From Salminus brasiliensis (Eukaryota > Chordata > Actinopteri > Characiformes > Bryconidae), in NCBI RefSeq assembly GCF_030463535.1, contig NC_132892.1:35381049-35445048 (forward strand): 64,000 bases of DNA, read 5' to 3'. This document shows, one piece after another, positions 30,204 through 42,200 of the stretch. Made by a program: the position numbers and the translations under genes. How positions within the stretch are numbered: position 1 is the stretch's first letter; each line of letters starts with the position of its first letter. The notes under the pieces are model-generated. The model was not told the DNA's origin, ran no database searches, and saw only the letters and a program-made list of their open reading frames with translations.

Positions 30204-30880
30204 GTGTCTAACACCACCTCCTGGTAACTCCTGTTGCAGGGAGATGTTCACCACTGTAAGGCCAGGCGGTGCAGGAGAGGACGGAGTGGACCCCTGGAGG
30301 AGGAGGAGGACGAGGAGGAGGTCGGTGGGTCTGGGCACTGATCTGTCCATGGCAGATGTTGAACATCTGCAGACCGAAATCACTGAGCTGAGGAAGGAGG
30401 TGACCAGACTGGAGACGGAGCTGAACCGATGGAGGGAGGGAGGAGAGTCCGGCAGAGAGGTATGGGGTACTACTGGTGATGGGACGGAGTCAACCATGAA
30501 GGAATCCGGGTTTTAAAGAGAGCTGGTGCAGGATGTTGGATGATGGTCACCACCCTAATTCCTCACCCCTATATCCCCTCAAACTCATCCCATCCCAAAA
30601 GTACTGGATGGAGCTCCTCCACCATCATTCCAGAGAACACAGTTCTTCCACTGCTCCACAGCTCCTCAATGCTGGGGGGCTTTATACCCCTCTAGCCCAC
30701 ACCTGGCATTATTAGGCAGCATGGAGCCAATAGGGTCATGATGTTGATCTGCTCCAGAGAGTCCTATTCTATTGGCAGTACTTCTTCTCTACAGGGTCTA
30801 GACAAGCTGTGTGTGTCTGTATCAGCAATGGGTGCAGCTTACAGTAGCTGAATGCATTCATTAGAAGGGGTGTCCACAAA
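30204..30880. repeat. Segmental duplicate of 37834-38510
   Basis: This 677-bp block, comprising the coiled-coil exon plus a downstream MITE (about 30,540-30,880), is repeated at 37,834-38,510 in gene B with only about ten differences by eye. The flanks and the other exons of genes A and B are far more diverged. Confidence 0.85.
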
Positions 30881-33418
30881 CTTTTTTTTTTTAATCACTG
30901 AAATTCAGACTGATTTAATTTGTTATTAATGTCGTTGTATATCTCTTGGCCATTGCAGGACATGGAGAACGCCAGCTCACCGTCTCCTCGCTGGAAGAGT
31001 GAACCAAAGCCTGTACTGGTACAGATCCATGAGCCTACTGATGAAGATCAACACAAGCCGCCCAAGCTGGAAGATGAACCCTGTCTGTCTGCGATTTGTA
31101 AAACTGAACCGAACCCTTTCCAAACACACTGTGAACACTCCCACGGTCTACCAAAGCTGGAGGAGTTCTCCTATTATAAAGAGGAACCGCCTCAGATAGA
31201 AGAACATCACTCTGTGCACGGTGGTGATCTCCAGCGGATGGTCCGGACTCCACAAGCGACGTGTTCAGTGAGGCTGGTGGACTGCAGAAACATCCTGGAG
31301 CTGAGTGGAGAGATCAAACAAGAGAAGGAGGAAGAAGAAGAAGAAGAAGACGACGACGACACAGAGCTGTGTAACGATGTGGATGACGATGAGGACGACA
31401 GTGATGGGTTTGGTCCTTCTGGTAAGTTCATTAGCATCGGTACTAAAATCCACAAGAAGGTAATTAAGAAGGTAGGATTGGAGAGGATCACTACGTGTAC
31501 CAAGATGAAGCCTAGGTCAGGGCCACCCGTCCTCTAAAGCCAAAACCCAGATGTTTTAAGCAGGCTAGAAGTTCTAGCTTCTGGAAAAAGTAGTAAAGGT
31601 GCTCCAACAGGTTCTTCAGGTGATGCTACAGAAGACCCACTTTTGGTTCCATGAAGAGCCAGGCATCTCCTAACACTAAATATGACAAACTCTTTATGGA
31701 ACCTTAAGATCTTCCAAAGCATCACTCGAAGAACCTTCTGTAGCACCTTTATTTTTATTATTATTATTATATATTATATTATATATTTATCTTTATTATA
31801 GAGTTAATAGTTCTGCCCAGGCAGTTGGAACAAAATCCCGGGTGGATTTCAACTTTCCGAACCTGAATTTTTTCTGTTTTTTCTAACTGTGCTGGACTCC
31901 AGGCCCTGTTTCCAGCACCACTGCCCTGCACCGCCCACTCCCATCACACCTGGTCCATCTGATCCAGCCCTTATTGAGTTAGAGTGGAAGTGCTCTAGGG
32001 GCCAGTGGCCCTCCAGGAGCAGGGAGGTCTTGGTTTCTCAACCTTTACTGGTTGAACCGAAGCAGCTGGTGTGAATTCAGTGGTCTTCTCCTGAAATTCC
32101 AGATGAGCTCCCATTCCAGATGTCCTGCTCTGAAGATCTTGCTTCATAAATATTATTTGTATTACTGAATACTAGTCTTTTTCTTGAGTCTTTTATATTT
32201 ATTGATAATTATTGATGATATTGGCAGTAATTATTATTGTTAATGTCAGGTCTTACTGGTTGAACCGAAGCAGCTGGTGTGAATTCACTGGTTTTCTCCT
32301 GAAATTCCAGATGAGCTCCCATTCCAGATGTCCTGCTCTGATGATCTCATGAGCTTTGTTTGGAGTGGCTATTGAATGCTGCTCTTTTTGTTGAGTCTTT
32401 TATTTTGAAAAGTGGTTTTATGGTTATTAATATCATAACATATATTCTTACAATTATTTTTATTGATAATTATTAAACAGAAGCAGTTTGTGTAAATTCA
32501 CTGGTTTTCTCCTGAAATTCCAGATGAGCTCCCATTCCAGATCCTGGTCCTGCTCTGATGATCTTGCTTTATAAATATTATTTATATTACTGAATACTAG
32601 TCTTTTTCCTGAGTCTTTTATTTTGTAAAAGTAGTTGTATGGTTATTAATATCAAAAATGATTTTTTATTGATAATTATTGACGATATTGGCAGTAATTA
32701 TTATTGTTAATGTCAGGTCTTACTGGTTGAACCGAAGCAGCTGGTGTGAATTCACTGGTCTTCTCCTGAAATTCCAGATGAGCTCCCATTCCAGATGTCC
32801 TCTGATGATCTCATGAGCTCGTCTTTCGAGCCTGCAGAAGGACTAGACGATGGTGAGGACGGAAGAAGGAGCCCCTCGAGTCCTACGTCTCATCAGAGTC
32901 TCAGCGATGGAGAGCGGCTGTACAGCTGCTCCACCTGCAAGCAGAGCTTCCCTGCAGAATCAGAGCTTCTCCAACACTTGAAGGTCCATGTTGGTGGAGA
33001 GAAGCCCCATCACTGCGAACGCTGCGGGAAATGCTTCAAAAAACTCTTCAACCTGAAATCTCACCAGAGAATCCACACGGGAGAAAAGCCCTACCTGTGC
33101 ACGGAGTGTGGGAAGCAGTTCTCGCGGGAGTCCTACCTGAAGATCCACCAGAGAGTACACACCGGAGAGAAGCCCTACAGCTGCGCTGAGTGCGGGAAGC
33201 AGTTCAGGTGGGCGCAGGCTCTCGCCATCCACCAAAAAATACACTCCGGAGAGAAGCCCTATGTGTGTCTGACCTGTGGGAAGACGTTCTCGCAAGTGCT
33301 TTACCATCGCAGGCACCAAAGAGTGCATTCTGGAGAAAAGACATACAGGTGTCCGATACGTCTGGGGGGAAATTCCGATTTGCAGGGTTTCCCCTTTACC
33401 CCAGGTGTTAACTATTGA
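30244..33418 (+). CDS. Zinc-finger protein A, coiled-coil/C2H2
   Basis: Coding exons 30244-30459, 30959-31421, 32778-33418; 439 residues, phases consistent. Residues about 1-72 hold a basic stretch (RRRRTRRRS), [15 protein letters not shown] and a heptad-like helix (TEITELRKEVTRLETELN), likely for oligomerisation. The middle exon is acidic, with YKEEPP, the block TCSVRLVDCRN and a sumoylation-like IKQE, then a long E/D run. The last exon has five intact C2H2 fingers (CSTC, CERC, CTEC, CAEC, CLTC) joined by TGEKPY-type linkers. A sixth finger is broken after YRCPI by a frame change and ends in a foreign tail. Predicted nuclear DNA-binding regulator; target unknown. AATAAA at 33832. Confidence 0.85.
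31595..31750. mobile_element. 156-bp MITE in gene A intron
   Basis: The start AAAGGTGCTCCAACAGGTTC is mirrored at the end by GAAGAACCTTCTGTAGCACC; terminal inverted repeats of about 20 bp with a few mismatches. Confidence 0.6.
32020..32810 (+). repeat. Four tandem copies of the gene A exon-4 acceptor region
   Basis: CTGAAATTCCAGATGAGCTC (intron end plus exon start) occurs at about 32,091, 32,300, 32,512 and 32,766, spaced about 208, 213 and 254 bases. Only the last leads into the finger exon. The others continue TCCTGCTCTG instead of TCCTCTG and then run into AT-rich repeat copies. Confidence 0.8.
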
Positions 33419-33579
33419 TCCTCCTAGAGCCCTCAACCGTAGAACCACCAGCCTAATAGTGTGTAGGTCCCCCTCATGCCACCAAAACTACTCTCAAAAC
33501 AAGGCGTCCTGCTGTGGTCTCTGGCACCAGGACTAACGTCAGCAGCAGATCCTGCAAGTCCTGTAAGGTGTGAGGTGGG

Positions 33580-33830
33580 CGGAGCCTGCATGAGCATCAG
33601 TCAGAGCCTTGGGTGCCCGTGACCCTGTCGCCGGTTCACCGGTTGTCCTTCCTACCAGGAGGAGCACCCCACAAGACCTGCCGCCTGATGTTCTGGAGAT
33701 GTTCTGACCCAGTCGTTATCTAGAACATCACAGTCTGGTTCTTGTCAAAGTGTCTCAAATTCTTACGCCTGTCCATTTTTACTGCTTCCTCACCTTCATC
33801 ATCCTCAAGAACCGACTGTTCACTTCTTAT
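33580..33830 (-). mobile_element. Tc1/mariner-like relic downstream of gene A
   Basis: TGACCCTGTCGCCGGTTCAC and TGTTCTGACCCAGTCGTTA belong to a widespread fish Tc1/mariner-type element. Fragment only; a second relic is at about 51,225-51,395. Confidence 0.5.
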
Positions 33831-33839
33831 AAATAAAGA

Positions 33840-35320
33840 GACGTTCTCATTATGATTCTCGTACGTGTAAATATTAAATAGTAAATACGTGTGGTGTTTG
33901 GTCTGTAGCTGTGTCTAATTTTAACGATATTTAATGATGTTACACAATGACACAATATTCTTGTGATCATTCATTTTTTTATAGTATTATTATTATTACT
34001 GCCAACAGTTCACATTGTAAACATTTTGAACACTACTTTTGTTAGATATTTTTTTAAACAGTGCCTGTAGTGGCTGCATAAACCTATTAAATTATGTCGC
34101 ACTCTACATTAGAGAGTAATCATGTTATATAATTGCATTTATTATTGTTAGTCCTTTGATTAACACTGTACTCTTTTGTTGCCTTTTATTTATTTAGTTA
34201 AAGAGGCTGTATGAAACTTGTACAAAAAGAAATCCACTTTGCTTTTTATGGAATAGAATTATTTAATATTATTGTTTATATTATTGAATGCTACTCTTTT
34301 ATTTTACATAGTGGTTGTAGAGTTATTAATATCATTACAAATGTGGCACTTTGCTTTATGGCAGTATAATCTTACAGTTATTGTGTTATTGATCATTATT
34401 GTTGCTACTGGCAGTAATTATTATTGTTAATATGATTGTTGAAGCTCAACAATCCAAAAAAAACCCAGCTATAAAACCCCTATAAACTCATTATAACAGA
34501 CTAATAAACATCACTAACAACCTGGGGTCGTATTTAAGGAGGTTTTAGTTCATTAGCACCGGTCTCGTTGGCTTCTCGTCTGAATTCTTCCGGTCCACCT
34601 TAAATACCGCAGCAGGGCCGCAGCAGGGCCGCAGCAGGGCCGCAGCGCCGGCATGTAAACCTCCGCAGGATTTAAGGTGGACCGGACAATCGAACAGCAG
34701 CCAGCTATAGCCTCCTGATTAGTTCTGCGATTTAATCAGATATTATTATCATTATATATATATTATTATTATATATATTATATCCGCGAGATAATAATAA
34801 ATATTTGCATTGATATTAATTTGTACAATAAAAGTGAACACGTATAAATACAGTCAGAAAAAGAAGTCCCCTCAAACAAAGGGCAACAGGTCCACGTCAG
34901 CATAGGTAAATATCACGAAATGTTATTAAATAAGCAGGCTGGTCCTTTCAATAGATTTTATATATTATTATGTGTTTTTTATAATTATTTTAAAAAGAAC
35001 AATAATAATGATAATAATAACTAGTAGTAATAGTATTAGTTCTTTATTTTGGTCTTTATTAACAATTTAACTAACCCAGACTAAATACATACACAAATAA
35101 AAATGCAACAATTACTAAAACATAACAAGTCACTAAACTATTAGAAAAGAAAATTAACAAAAAATATTCATTATGTATTATAACAATTATAACAATGTCT
35201 GTACCTAAAAGAAAGGACTTTTATTCTGAAGTGGACTCCCTGAAGTCCCTTTTTGGACAGTGTGAACATTCTTTCTGACATATTATTTATTAATTGTAAT
35301 TGTTTCAGACTCAAGCTTCT
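33840..35320. other. AT-rich interval between genes A and B
   Basis: No gene seen. 34,240-34,440 holds decayed copies of the gene A intron repeats (CTTTTATTTTACATAGTGG, GGCAGTAATTATTATTG). A 16-bp perfect inverted repeat (CCGGTCCACCTTAAAT at 34,590-34,605 and its complement at 34,670-34,685) brackets an 11-bp repeat (GCCGCAGCAGG). An AT microsatellite lies at about 34,740-34,790. Confidence 0.5.
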
Positions 35321-35334
35321 GTTAAGTCTTGCAG

Positions 35335-35425
35335 AGAGATGGTCACCACTGTGAGGACGGACCCCTGGGCCCCTGGGCACTGATCTGTCCATGGCAGATG
35401 GACATGGGCATCTCAAAGACCTTTC
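35335..35425 (+). pseudogene. Relic of the coiled-coil exon
   Basis: GGTCACCACTGTGAGGACGG and GGGCACTGATCTGTCCATGG match the start and middle of the exon at 30244-30459. About 60 bases are missing between them and the helix region is lost. No open frame of use. Confidence 0.65.
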
Positions 35426-35464
35426 ATGTACTGCGGTTGTTGTTGCTGTTGTTGTTGTTGTTTA

Positions 35465-35660
35465 CATTAACGTTTACATTTACAGCATTTAGCTGACGCT
35501 CTTATTCAGAGTGACGTACAGGGTCACTTGTATTACAGAGGAGGGTCAGTGTAGTGTTGGGAGTCTGGCCCAAGGACTGTTATTGGTGTAGTGCAGCACC
35601 CACAGTGACCCAGACCGGGAACCGAACCCCAGTCTCCCACATGGTGTGATAGCTCACTGA
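35465..35660. repeat. SINE-like fish repeat
   Basis: ACATTTACAGCATTTAGCTG, ACGCTCTTATTCAGAGTGAC and GGGAACCGAACCCCAGTCTC are hallmarks of a very common teleost interspersed repeat. Confidence 0.6.
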
Positions 35661-36099
35661 CAGCTCGTGGTTTTATCTGTTGTTGTTGTTATTTTTGTTA
35701 ATACTTCATTATATAATAGAATATATATATATAATATATATATGATAAAATATAGAATATCTAATAATATATAATAAATCCTTTCCTACACTGCAGTCAT
35801 TGCTTTACAAAGCAGAAAATACAAGAATAATCAAACTATTTGAATAATAGAAATAAACACATGATTAAACACCACGAAATGAAAATAATTGACATTGACA
35901 TTGAAATTTAAATACAAATTCTATCCATGTTAACCCACCCGCTGCATTTTACACATTAACGTGATGGATGGAGTCGACCGTGAAGGAATCCGGCCGGGTT
36001 TCTTACGGCCTACTGATTCTTCTAGAGGTCTGAGGTCTACTTTATGGCTTGTGGTCTTAGTGCTGATGCCCTATGAGCCATTCTTGTTGATTCATTTGA

Positions 36100-36180
36100 C
36101 ATGCACTGTTTGGACAAAAGTATTGGGACACCCGCTCATTCACTTTCTCTTCTGAAATCCAGGGTATTAAAAAGAGTTTG
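36100..36180. repeat. MITE end (GGACAAAAGTATTGGGACAC)
   Basis: One of several isolated ends of the same MITE type (others at about 37,320, 37,545 and 46,865, and inverted at 54,255 and 54,510). Confidence 0.55.
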
Positions 36181-36609
36181 GAGTAACTGTCTCTGGATTC
36201 TGGAGGAGGAGCACGGCTGACTGCAAAACACAATGAAAGGAAGATAATTTCACATTAAAATGATTAATAAAACAAGATAAGATAATGCTTTATTAGTCCC
36301 ACGGTGGGGAAAATCTCAGTGTCACAGCAGAAAAGGGACAGCAAGACACTCAGATGCAAAAAGGTAGATACATTATTAAATTACCACCATATACACAAAT
36401 AATAGAATAAATTATAGAAGTAAAGAAAGCAACAATAACAAAATTATTTACAGATTATTTGGAAGTATGTATACTATGTTAATCAATCAAACTATATAAA
36501 ATGATGAAGTTCAGCAAGTTTGTCACAAAGGTTTGATGGATGATATTAGTCTACAAACGTGGAGTTGGGAGCTGAACTCCTCGGCAGGTGGCGCTACCGC
36601 CTCTCTGCC

Positions 36610-36832
36610 TGCTGGAGACTCTTATTTTGAAAAGCGCAGCTTCGATGGCGGCTGGTGTGCGTTTCTCTGAATGTCTCTGGTTCTGAGTGGACCTCTTTAG
36701 AAGCAGGTGTTTTCTGGGTGTTGATCAGCTCAGAGCTCCTCACTGAAGAGTTCACCTGGCTGAGTGAAGGAGTCTGGGAGAACCTCCTGTCAGAACCGGG
36801 TCCACGGTTCTGCTGAGTTCAGGTGCTGCTCG
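36610..36832 (+). promoter_or_regulatory. Putative promoter and non-coding exon 1 of zinc-finger gene B
   Basis: ACTCTTATTTTGAAAAGCGC at about 36,615 corresponds to the gene A promoter box. A consensus donor (CTCG/GTAAGT) lies at 36,832/36,833. No long reading frame. Assignment rests on position and on the shared motif. Confidence 0.5.
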
Positions 36833-36929
36833 GTAAGTCGTCCAGACTCTAGACCCATATGCCAGGTTCTCTGCCAGGCCTGGTCCAGCACCGCGCAGGT
36901 GTGCTGGTGAGGAGTTCTACCTAGCTAGC

Positions 36930-37830
36930 CTAGTCCTGCGCATGCGCACAGTGTGTGTGCACGCTGTAGCTTTTGCCCAGCATGGGTCCCCTGTTTGGGG
37001 TTTGGTGGTTCAGCTGCTTGACCCACCTGGTCATCGTGGTCAGCCAGCTTCACCAGACCAGTCCACCAGCCTGGTCATGCTGGTAGACCAGCTATCCCAC
37101 CAAACCCTGTACCCTGAGCTTGTCAATCAATTGCAGCATCAGCATCAGTTACCTTCCCCATCATCCACGTACCCTCCACCCCACTCTGCACTGGTGTAGT
37201 ACTGGTCATTTAGGCTGTCCAGATCTTCTACCTCTATCCGAATATCCCCCTGCCTGTAGTTTATAATAAACACACCGGTAGGACATTTTGAGAAGCTTTT
37301 GCATTAGACATACTACATACGGACAAAAGTATTGGGACACCCAAATTGTAGATCTATAAGATAAGACTTTATTGATCCTGGAGACAATTGTAGTAAGAAG
37401 TGGACGTCTCACCCAAACAGGGTCTTGAACCCTGGACCCTCCGATTAAACTTCTGATGCCTAAAATGTTACAAGGGACACAGTCCAGAAGATCTCAGTCT
37501 TATTGTATTTTGGACAAGTCATGTGTTACACACCCCCCCTGGACAAAAGTATTGGGACACCCCTCCTAATCATTGAATTTAAGTCTGATTCAGTCCCGTT
37601 CAGCTACAGGTGTATAAATCCAGCCTCTAGTCCTGCAGTCTGTCTTTCCTCCACACATCAGTGAAAGAACGGGAGGTTCTGAAGAGCTCACTGAACTCCA
37701 GCGTGGTTCTGTATGTAATAGGAGACACCGCTGCACCAACTACAACAAGAACTCAGCTGGTGAAATCTCCTCCCTCCTAGATCTTCCTCCATCAGCTGTG
37801 AGTGGTGTTATTATTGAACAGTGGAAGCGT
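36930..37830. repeat. Intron 1 of gene B: repeats
   Basis: 37,005-37,110 repeats ACCAGCC/CTGGTCATGCTGGT motifs common in fish genomes. MITE ends lie at about 37,320-37,345 and 37,545-37,650. No exon recognised. Confidence 0.45.
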
Positions 37831-37873
37831 TGAGTGTCTAACACCACCTCCTGGTAACTCCTGTTGCAGGGAG

Positions 37874-40306
37874 ATGTTCACCACTGTAAGGCCAGGCGGT
37901 GCAGGAGAGGACGGAGTGGACCCATGGAGGAGGAGGAGGACGAGGAGGAGGTCGGTGGGTCTGGGCACTGATCTGTCCATGGCAGATGTTGAACATCTGC
38001 AGACCGAAATCACTGAGCTGAGGAAGGAGGTGACCAGACTGGAGACGGAGCTGAACCGATGGAGGGAGGGAGGAGAGTCCGGCAGAGAGGTATGGGGTAC
38101 TACTGGTGATGGGACGGAGTCAACCATGAAGGAATCCGGGTTTTAAAGAGAGCTGGTGCAGGATGTTGGATGATGGTCACCACCCTAATTCCTCACCCCT
38201 ATATCCCCTCAAACTCATCCCATCCCAAAAGTAGTGGATGGAGCTCCTCCACCATCATTCCAGAGAGCACAGTTCTTCCACTGCTCCACAGCTCCTCAAT
38301 GCTGGGGGGCTTTATACCCCTCTAGCCCACGCCTGGCATTATTAGGCAGCATGGAGCCAATAGGGTCATGATGTTGATCTGCTCCAGATGGTCCTATTCT
38401 ATTGGCAGTACTTCTTCTCTACAGGGACTAGACAAGCTGTGTGTGTCTATATCAGCAATGGGTGCAGCTTAAAGTAGCTGAATGCATTCATTAGAAGGGG
38501 TGTCCACAAACATTTGGACACACATACTGTGGGTTTCAAATTGTTTCAAGCTCCTGTGCTATTGCTATGGTGCCCCGTGTGGTTGCTAGGCCGGTGTCAT
38601 GCTGGTACATGTGATTACTGTGCTATTCTTAAACAGTTGCTATGCTGTCCCAAGTGGTTGCTGTGCAGTTGCTAGGCAATTGCAAATGCTCTTCAAAGCT
38701 TGGAAGCATGTGCACACCGCATGCTCAAAAATGAAAGAATTCTTTCAGGATTGGTCACTTCGGGCTGCAGCAGCACTGTCCCGATGACTTTCACCCAAGC
38801 TTTAATGAGATCAGCCGTTCTTGGTGGTCTTGCTTGCTGACGATGAGGTTCTGACTGGCGTCTCTCTGGCTGGTTTTCCTGTTCAGAACAAAACCCAAAA
38901 CATAGTATTTCCATGTTCTGCTATCACAACTCCAGGACTGTTGGTCTGAAGGTCTTTCAGAAAACCCTTTTTAAACTCTTTGGGATTTTTTGCAGGTGTC
39001 GGAGAACAACGTGGCAACGTCCATTTGCTGGAAATGGGAACCAGACACAGTACAGTTGCAGATCCATGAAAACATAAGTGCTGACCACCTTACAACACCC
39101 ACGCTGGAAGATGGACCCTTTCGGCCTGAGTGTAAGACTGAACCAGACCACGAAGACCACGATCACAATCACGGCCTATCAGTGTTTGAGGATGGTTCCA
39201 CTTTTTACAAAGAAGAACCACCTCCAGTAAAAGAGAGTCACTCTGTGATGGATGATGGAGTCCAGCAGGCGGCCCAGACTCCGTTAAAAACATGTTTAGT
39301 GAAGCTGGTGGACTGCAGGAACATGCTGGAGATGAATGGAGCTATCAAACAAGAAGACCTGTGTAACGGCAACACTGGCAATGAAGATGATGGGGAGAAG
39401 AACTTTACTCTTTCAGGTAACTTCAAAACCTTTAATGGGGTCAATATGACCCATCGCATATACAAGTTCTCATTCTCCTCTTCTGAATTTCCAGATTTCC
39501 TGCAACTGAGGTCCTCCGATGTCAGGAGTGAGCCTGAAGGAGAACCAGAAGAGGACAGTAGAACCTCCTCAAGTCTCGCGCCTTGTCAAAGTCTAGTAGA
39601 TGGAACGAGGCTGTATCGCCGCTCAGCCTGTGAGAAGACTTTCACTATAACATCTGATTTCTTCAAACACTTGAACCAACACAATACAAAAAATAATAAG
39701 CCCTACAGTTGCACTGAGTGTGGAAAGACGTTCTCACAACGGTCACACCTGAGGAATCACCAGAGAATACATACTGGAGAAAAGCCCTACAGTTGCCCTG
39801 AATGTGGAAAGCAGTTCACGCAAAAGTCCCATCTGAAGAACCACCTAAGAACGCACACTGGAGAAAAGCCGTACTGTTGCAATGAGTGTGGAAAGCACTT
39901 CACGCACTCCTCAAAGGTGAAGATTCATAAGAGAATACATACCGGAGAGAAGCCTCTCATTTGCCTCACTTGTGGAAGAAGCTTCTCTGATCCCTCGACC
40001 CTTCACAGGCACCAGCGGATGCATGCTGGAGAAAGGCCACACTGTTGTACTGTGTGTGGAAAGCAGTTCTACATAGCGTCAGAACTGAAGGTTCACCAGA
40101 GAATACATACTGGAGAAAGGCCTTTCCGGTGCACTGAGTGTGGAAAGACGTTCCCGAGATCATCAAAGTTGAAGGAACACCAGAGGATACATACTGGAGA
40201 AATGCCTTACGCCTGTCTCACCTGCGGGAAAAAATTCCATAACCGTTCTTCCTATGACAACCACCAGCGAGTACATACTGGAAAAAGGGTTCATGCCACG
40301 GCGTGA
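37874..40306 (+). CDS. Zinc-finger protein B, coiled-coil/C2H2
   Basis: Coding exons 37874-38089, 38996-39416, 39495-40306; 482 residues. The first exon encodes the same coiled-coil segment as gene A ([15 protein letters not shown]). The second has YKEEPPPVKESHSV, TCLVKLVDCRNMLEMNG and IKQE. The last has a degenerate leading finger (first Cys lost, YRRSACEKTF) and seven intact C2H2 fingers (CTEC, CPEC, CNEC, CLTC, CTVC, CTEC, CLTC) with TGEKPY linkers. The intron 39417-39494 is only 78 bases, a multiple of three, and has no stop, so an unspliced form would carry 26 extra residues. AATAAA at 40946. Predicted nuclear DNA-binding protein; target unknown. Confidence 0.88.
38540..38700 (-). repeat. 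TAGCAACC-type repeat in gene B intron
   Basis: Repeated GTTGCTAGG and GTTGCTATGC words are the reverse complement of the family spread over 44,090-46,420. Confidence 0.55.
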
Positions 40307-40554
40307 CCTCCTGTTTGTATCAGTTGTGTTATTAGAGGACTTCAAAGGCAGGATGGTCTGGAGACAGGAGTTTTACATTCGTCCCAGATCAGGCTGATCA
40401 GCCGGGACGTGTTTATGGGACTGGAGAGTGGAGCTAACATTGCTAACTCATTTTTGTAAACGGTGGTTGGGTCATATTTATTGGTTTTGGGCCAAATTAG
40501 TAAATGTGTGTATATTAATGATCATTAACATACTAGAGCTGCAGGTTCGAGAGG

Positions 40555-41996
40555 TACCCCCCCACACACACACACACACAACTTAGGCCTACCTGAAACC
40601 CCCCTCCAGCCACGGCATCCTAACTACGGTGGAGACCCGTGCCCCCCCGTCCCAATGGGCTCTTCACTGAGATATGGTCACTCCAGCAGTTGGATCAGAT
40701 GTTTCTAAGATGATGAGGTGTGCCCAAACTTTTGACTGGTACTGTTTGTCCATGTGCTTCTCTTAACCAATTCGAACCGTGAAGAACCATTTTTCTAAAA
40801 GAGCTTTAAATCGGTGAAGAACCGTTACATCCACTTCATGAAGGGTTCTTTACACACGTCTCTCATGTGTTCTATGGCATATGGTTCTAAGTCATAAGAG
40901 AACCCTCTGTAGCAGGGTCTGTTATTTGTAAGTTTGACAGTTCTGAATAAAACTTCTTCTCACTTTTTTATTCGGTTTTGTTTATTTATTTATTTATTTA
41001 TTTATTCATTAAAATCCAGAAAGGTCCAGTTAGAGAACCTATACTCAGAACTGTACTGAATCCATCAGCATTTCATATAGTCAACAACTGAGCAGCAGAT
41101 CAAATTACAGTAATAATTATTCAGTATATTAAAGCAATAATTACATTTTTATACTGAACTGAACCAGTTATAAATACCAATGCTCTGAATCCAGCCTCAT
41201 TTCAAGGAAGAAATGACTGAATGCTTCTTTAATAAATAAAAAAAAAACATTAAAAATGTAGGTTAAAGTAGGAGTAAGCAATATTCAATATTTAACAAAA
41301 CTGATTAATTCTGTTATGGTGATACACATCATGCCTTTATCAGTTTTTTTAATAATAATCTGCAGCTCCTGGTGAATGTCAAATCATGATAAATACTATG
41401 TATTGTGAAAATGTTGATATATCGTAATATAATATTTTTAAAGCAACATTATGTAGCTTTTATTTACATAACAGCTTACATTAGACAAGACAGGACACCC
41501 ATATTCACCATTAGTGTTGGACACGGATGGAATTTGACCTCCGCCTTTAATCGAACACACACTCTCTGTGGTCTGTGGAGTAGGTGGAAGGCCAATAATC
41601 AGAATGTCCACTATAAATCTAAGCTGAGAAAAACACTAAAAACAGAGTGAGATAGAAACCTGTGAATAATTGGGTCCAAATGTTTCATATTTGGTGATTA
41701 AGTGTAGATTATAACTGTTATTTGTAATAATAATAAATATAAGAATAATAAAAATAAGAAGAAGAAGCAGAGTAGCTTATATGACCTCTCGGTTCTTTTA
41801 TTTTGAAAGGTCTTCCAGTGTCTGGAACTAGTGCATAATAAACCACCAAGGAGCAGAAAACAAGACTCTGACTTACAATTGTTTTCTTTATGCAGTTGAA
41901 TCGATTAAATATCATTATTATTGTATTGAATGAAATTACAATTATAATACATTATATAATACATACAAAATATAATACATTTGATTTTAAAGGGTG

Positions 41997-42031
<35 letters not shown>

Positions 42032-42200
42032 CTAACCTTTTCTCTTATTCTCTCCTATGCTGTCTGATCTCATTCATTCAGCACCAGGATTTACTGTGTT
42101 GCTTATTGTTTATTGTAATAATAACCGTACACACAACCCTGCTCAGGAGGAAGTGGATAATAATAATAATAATAATAATAGTAATAATAATAATAATAGA
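40555..42200. other. Intergenic interval B-C
   Basis: No gene. It holds a GAACC-type MITE (40,760-40,920), a (TTTA)n tract (about 40,979-41,010), AT-rich unique sequence, and (ATA)n/(AAT)n tracts at about 42,000-42,030 and 42,158-42,200. TTCTTTTATTTTGAAAGGTC at about 41,797 is another copy of the promoter-type box. Confidence 0.5.

Noticed and set aside
33580-33830. Extra exon of zinc-finger gene A
   Set aside because: Sequence matches a common fish Tc1/mariner-type relic, also seen at 51,225-51,395.
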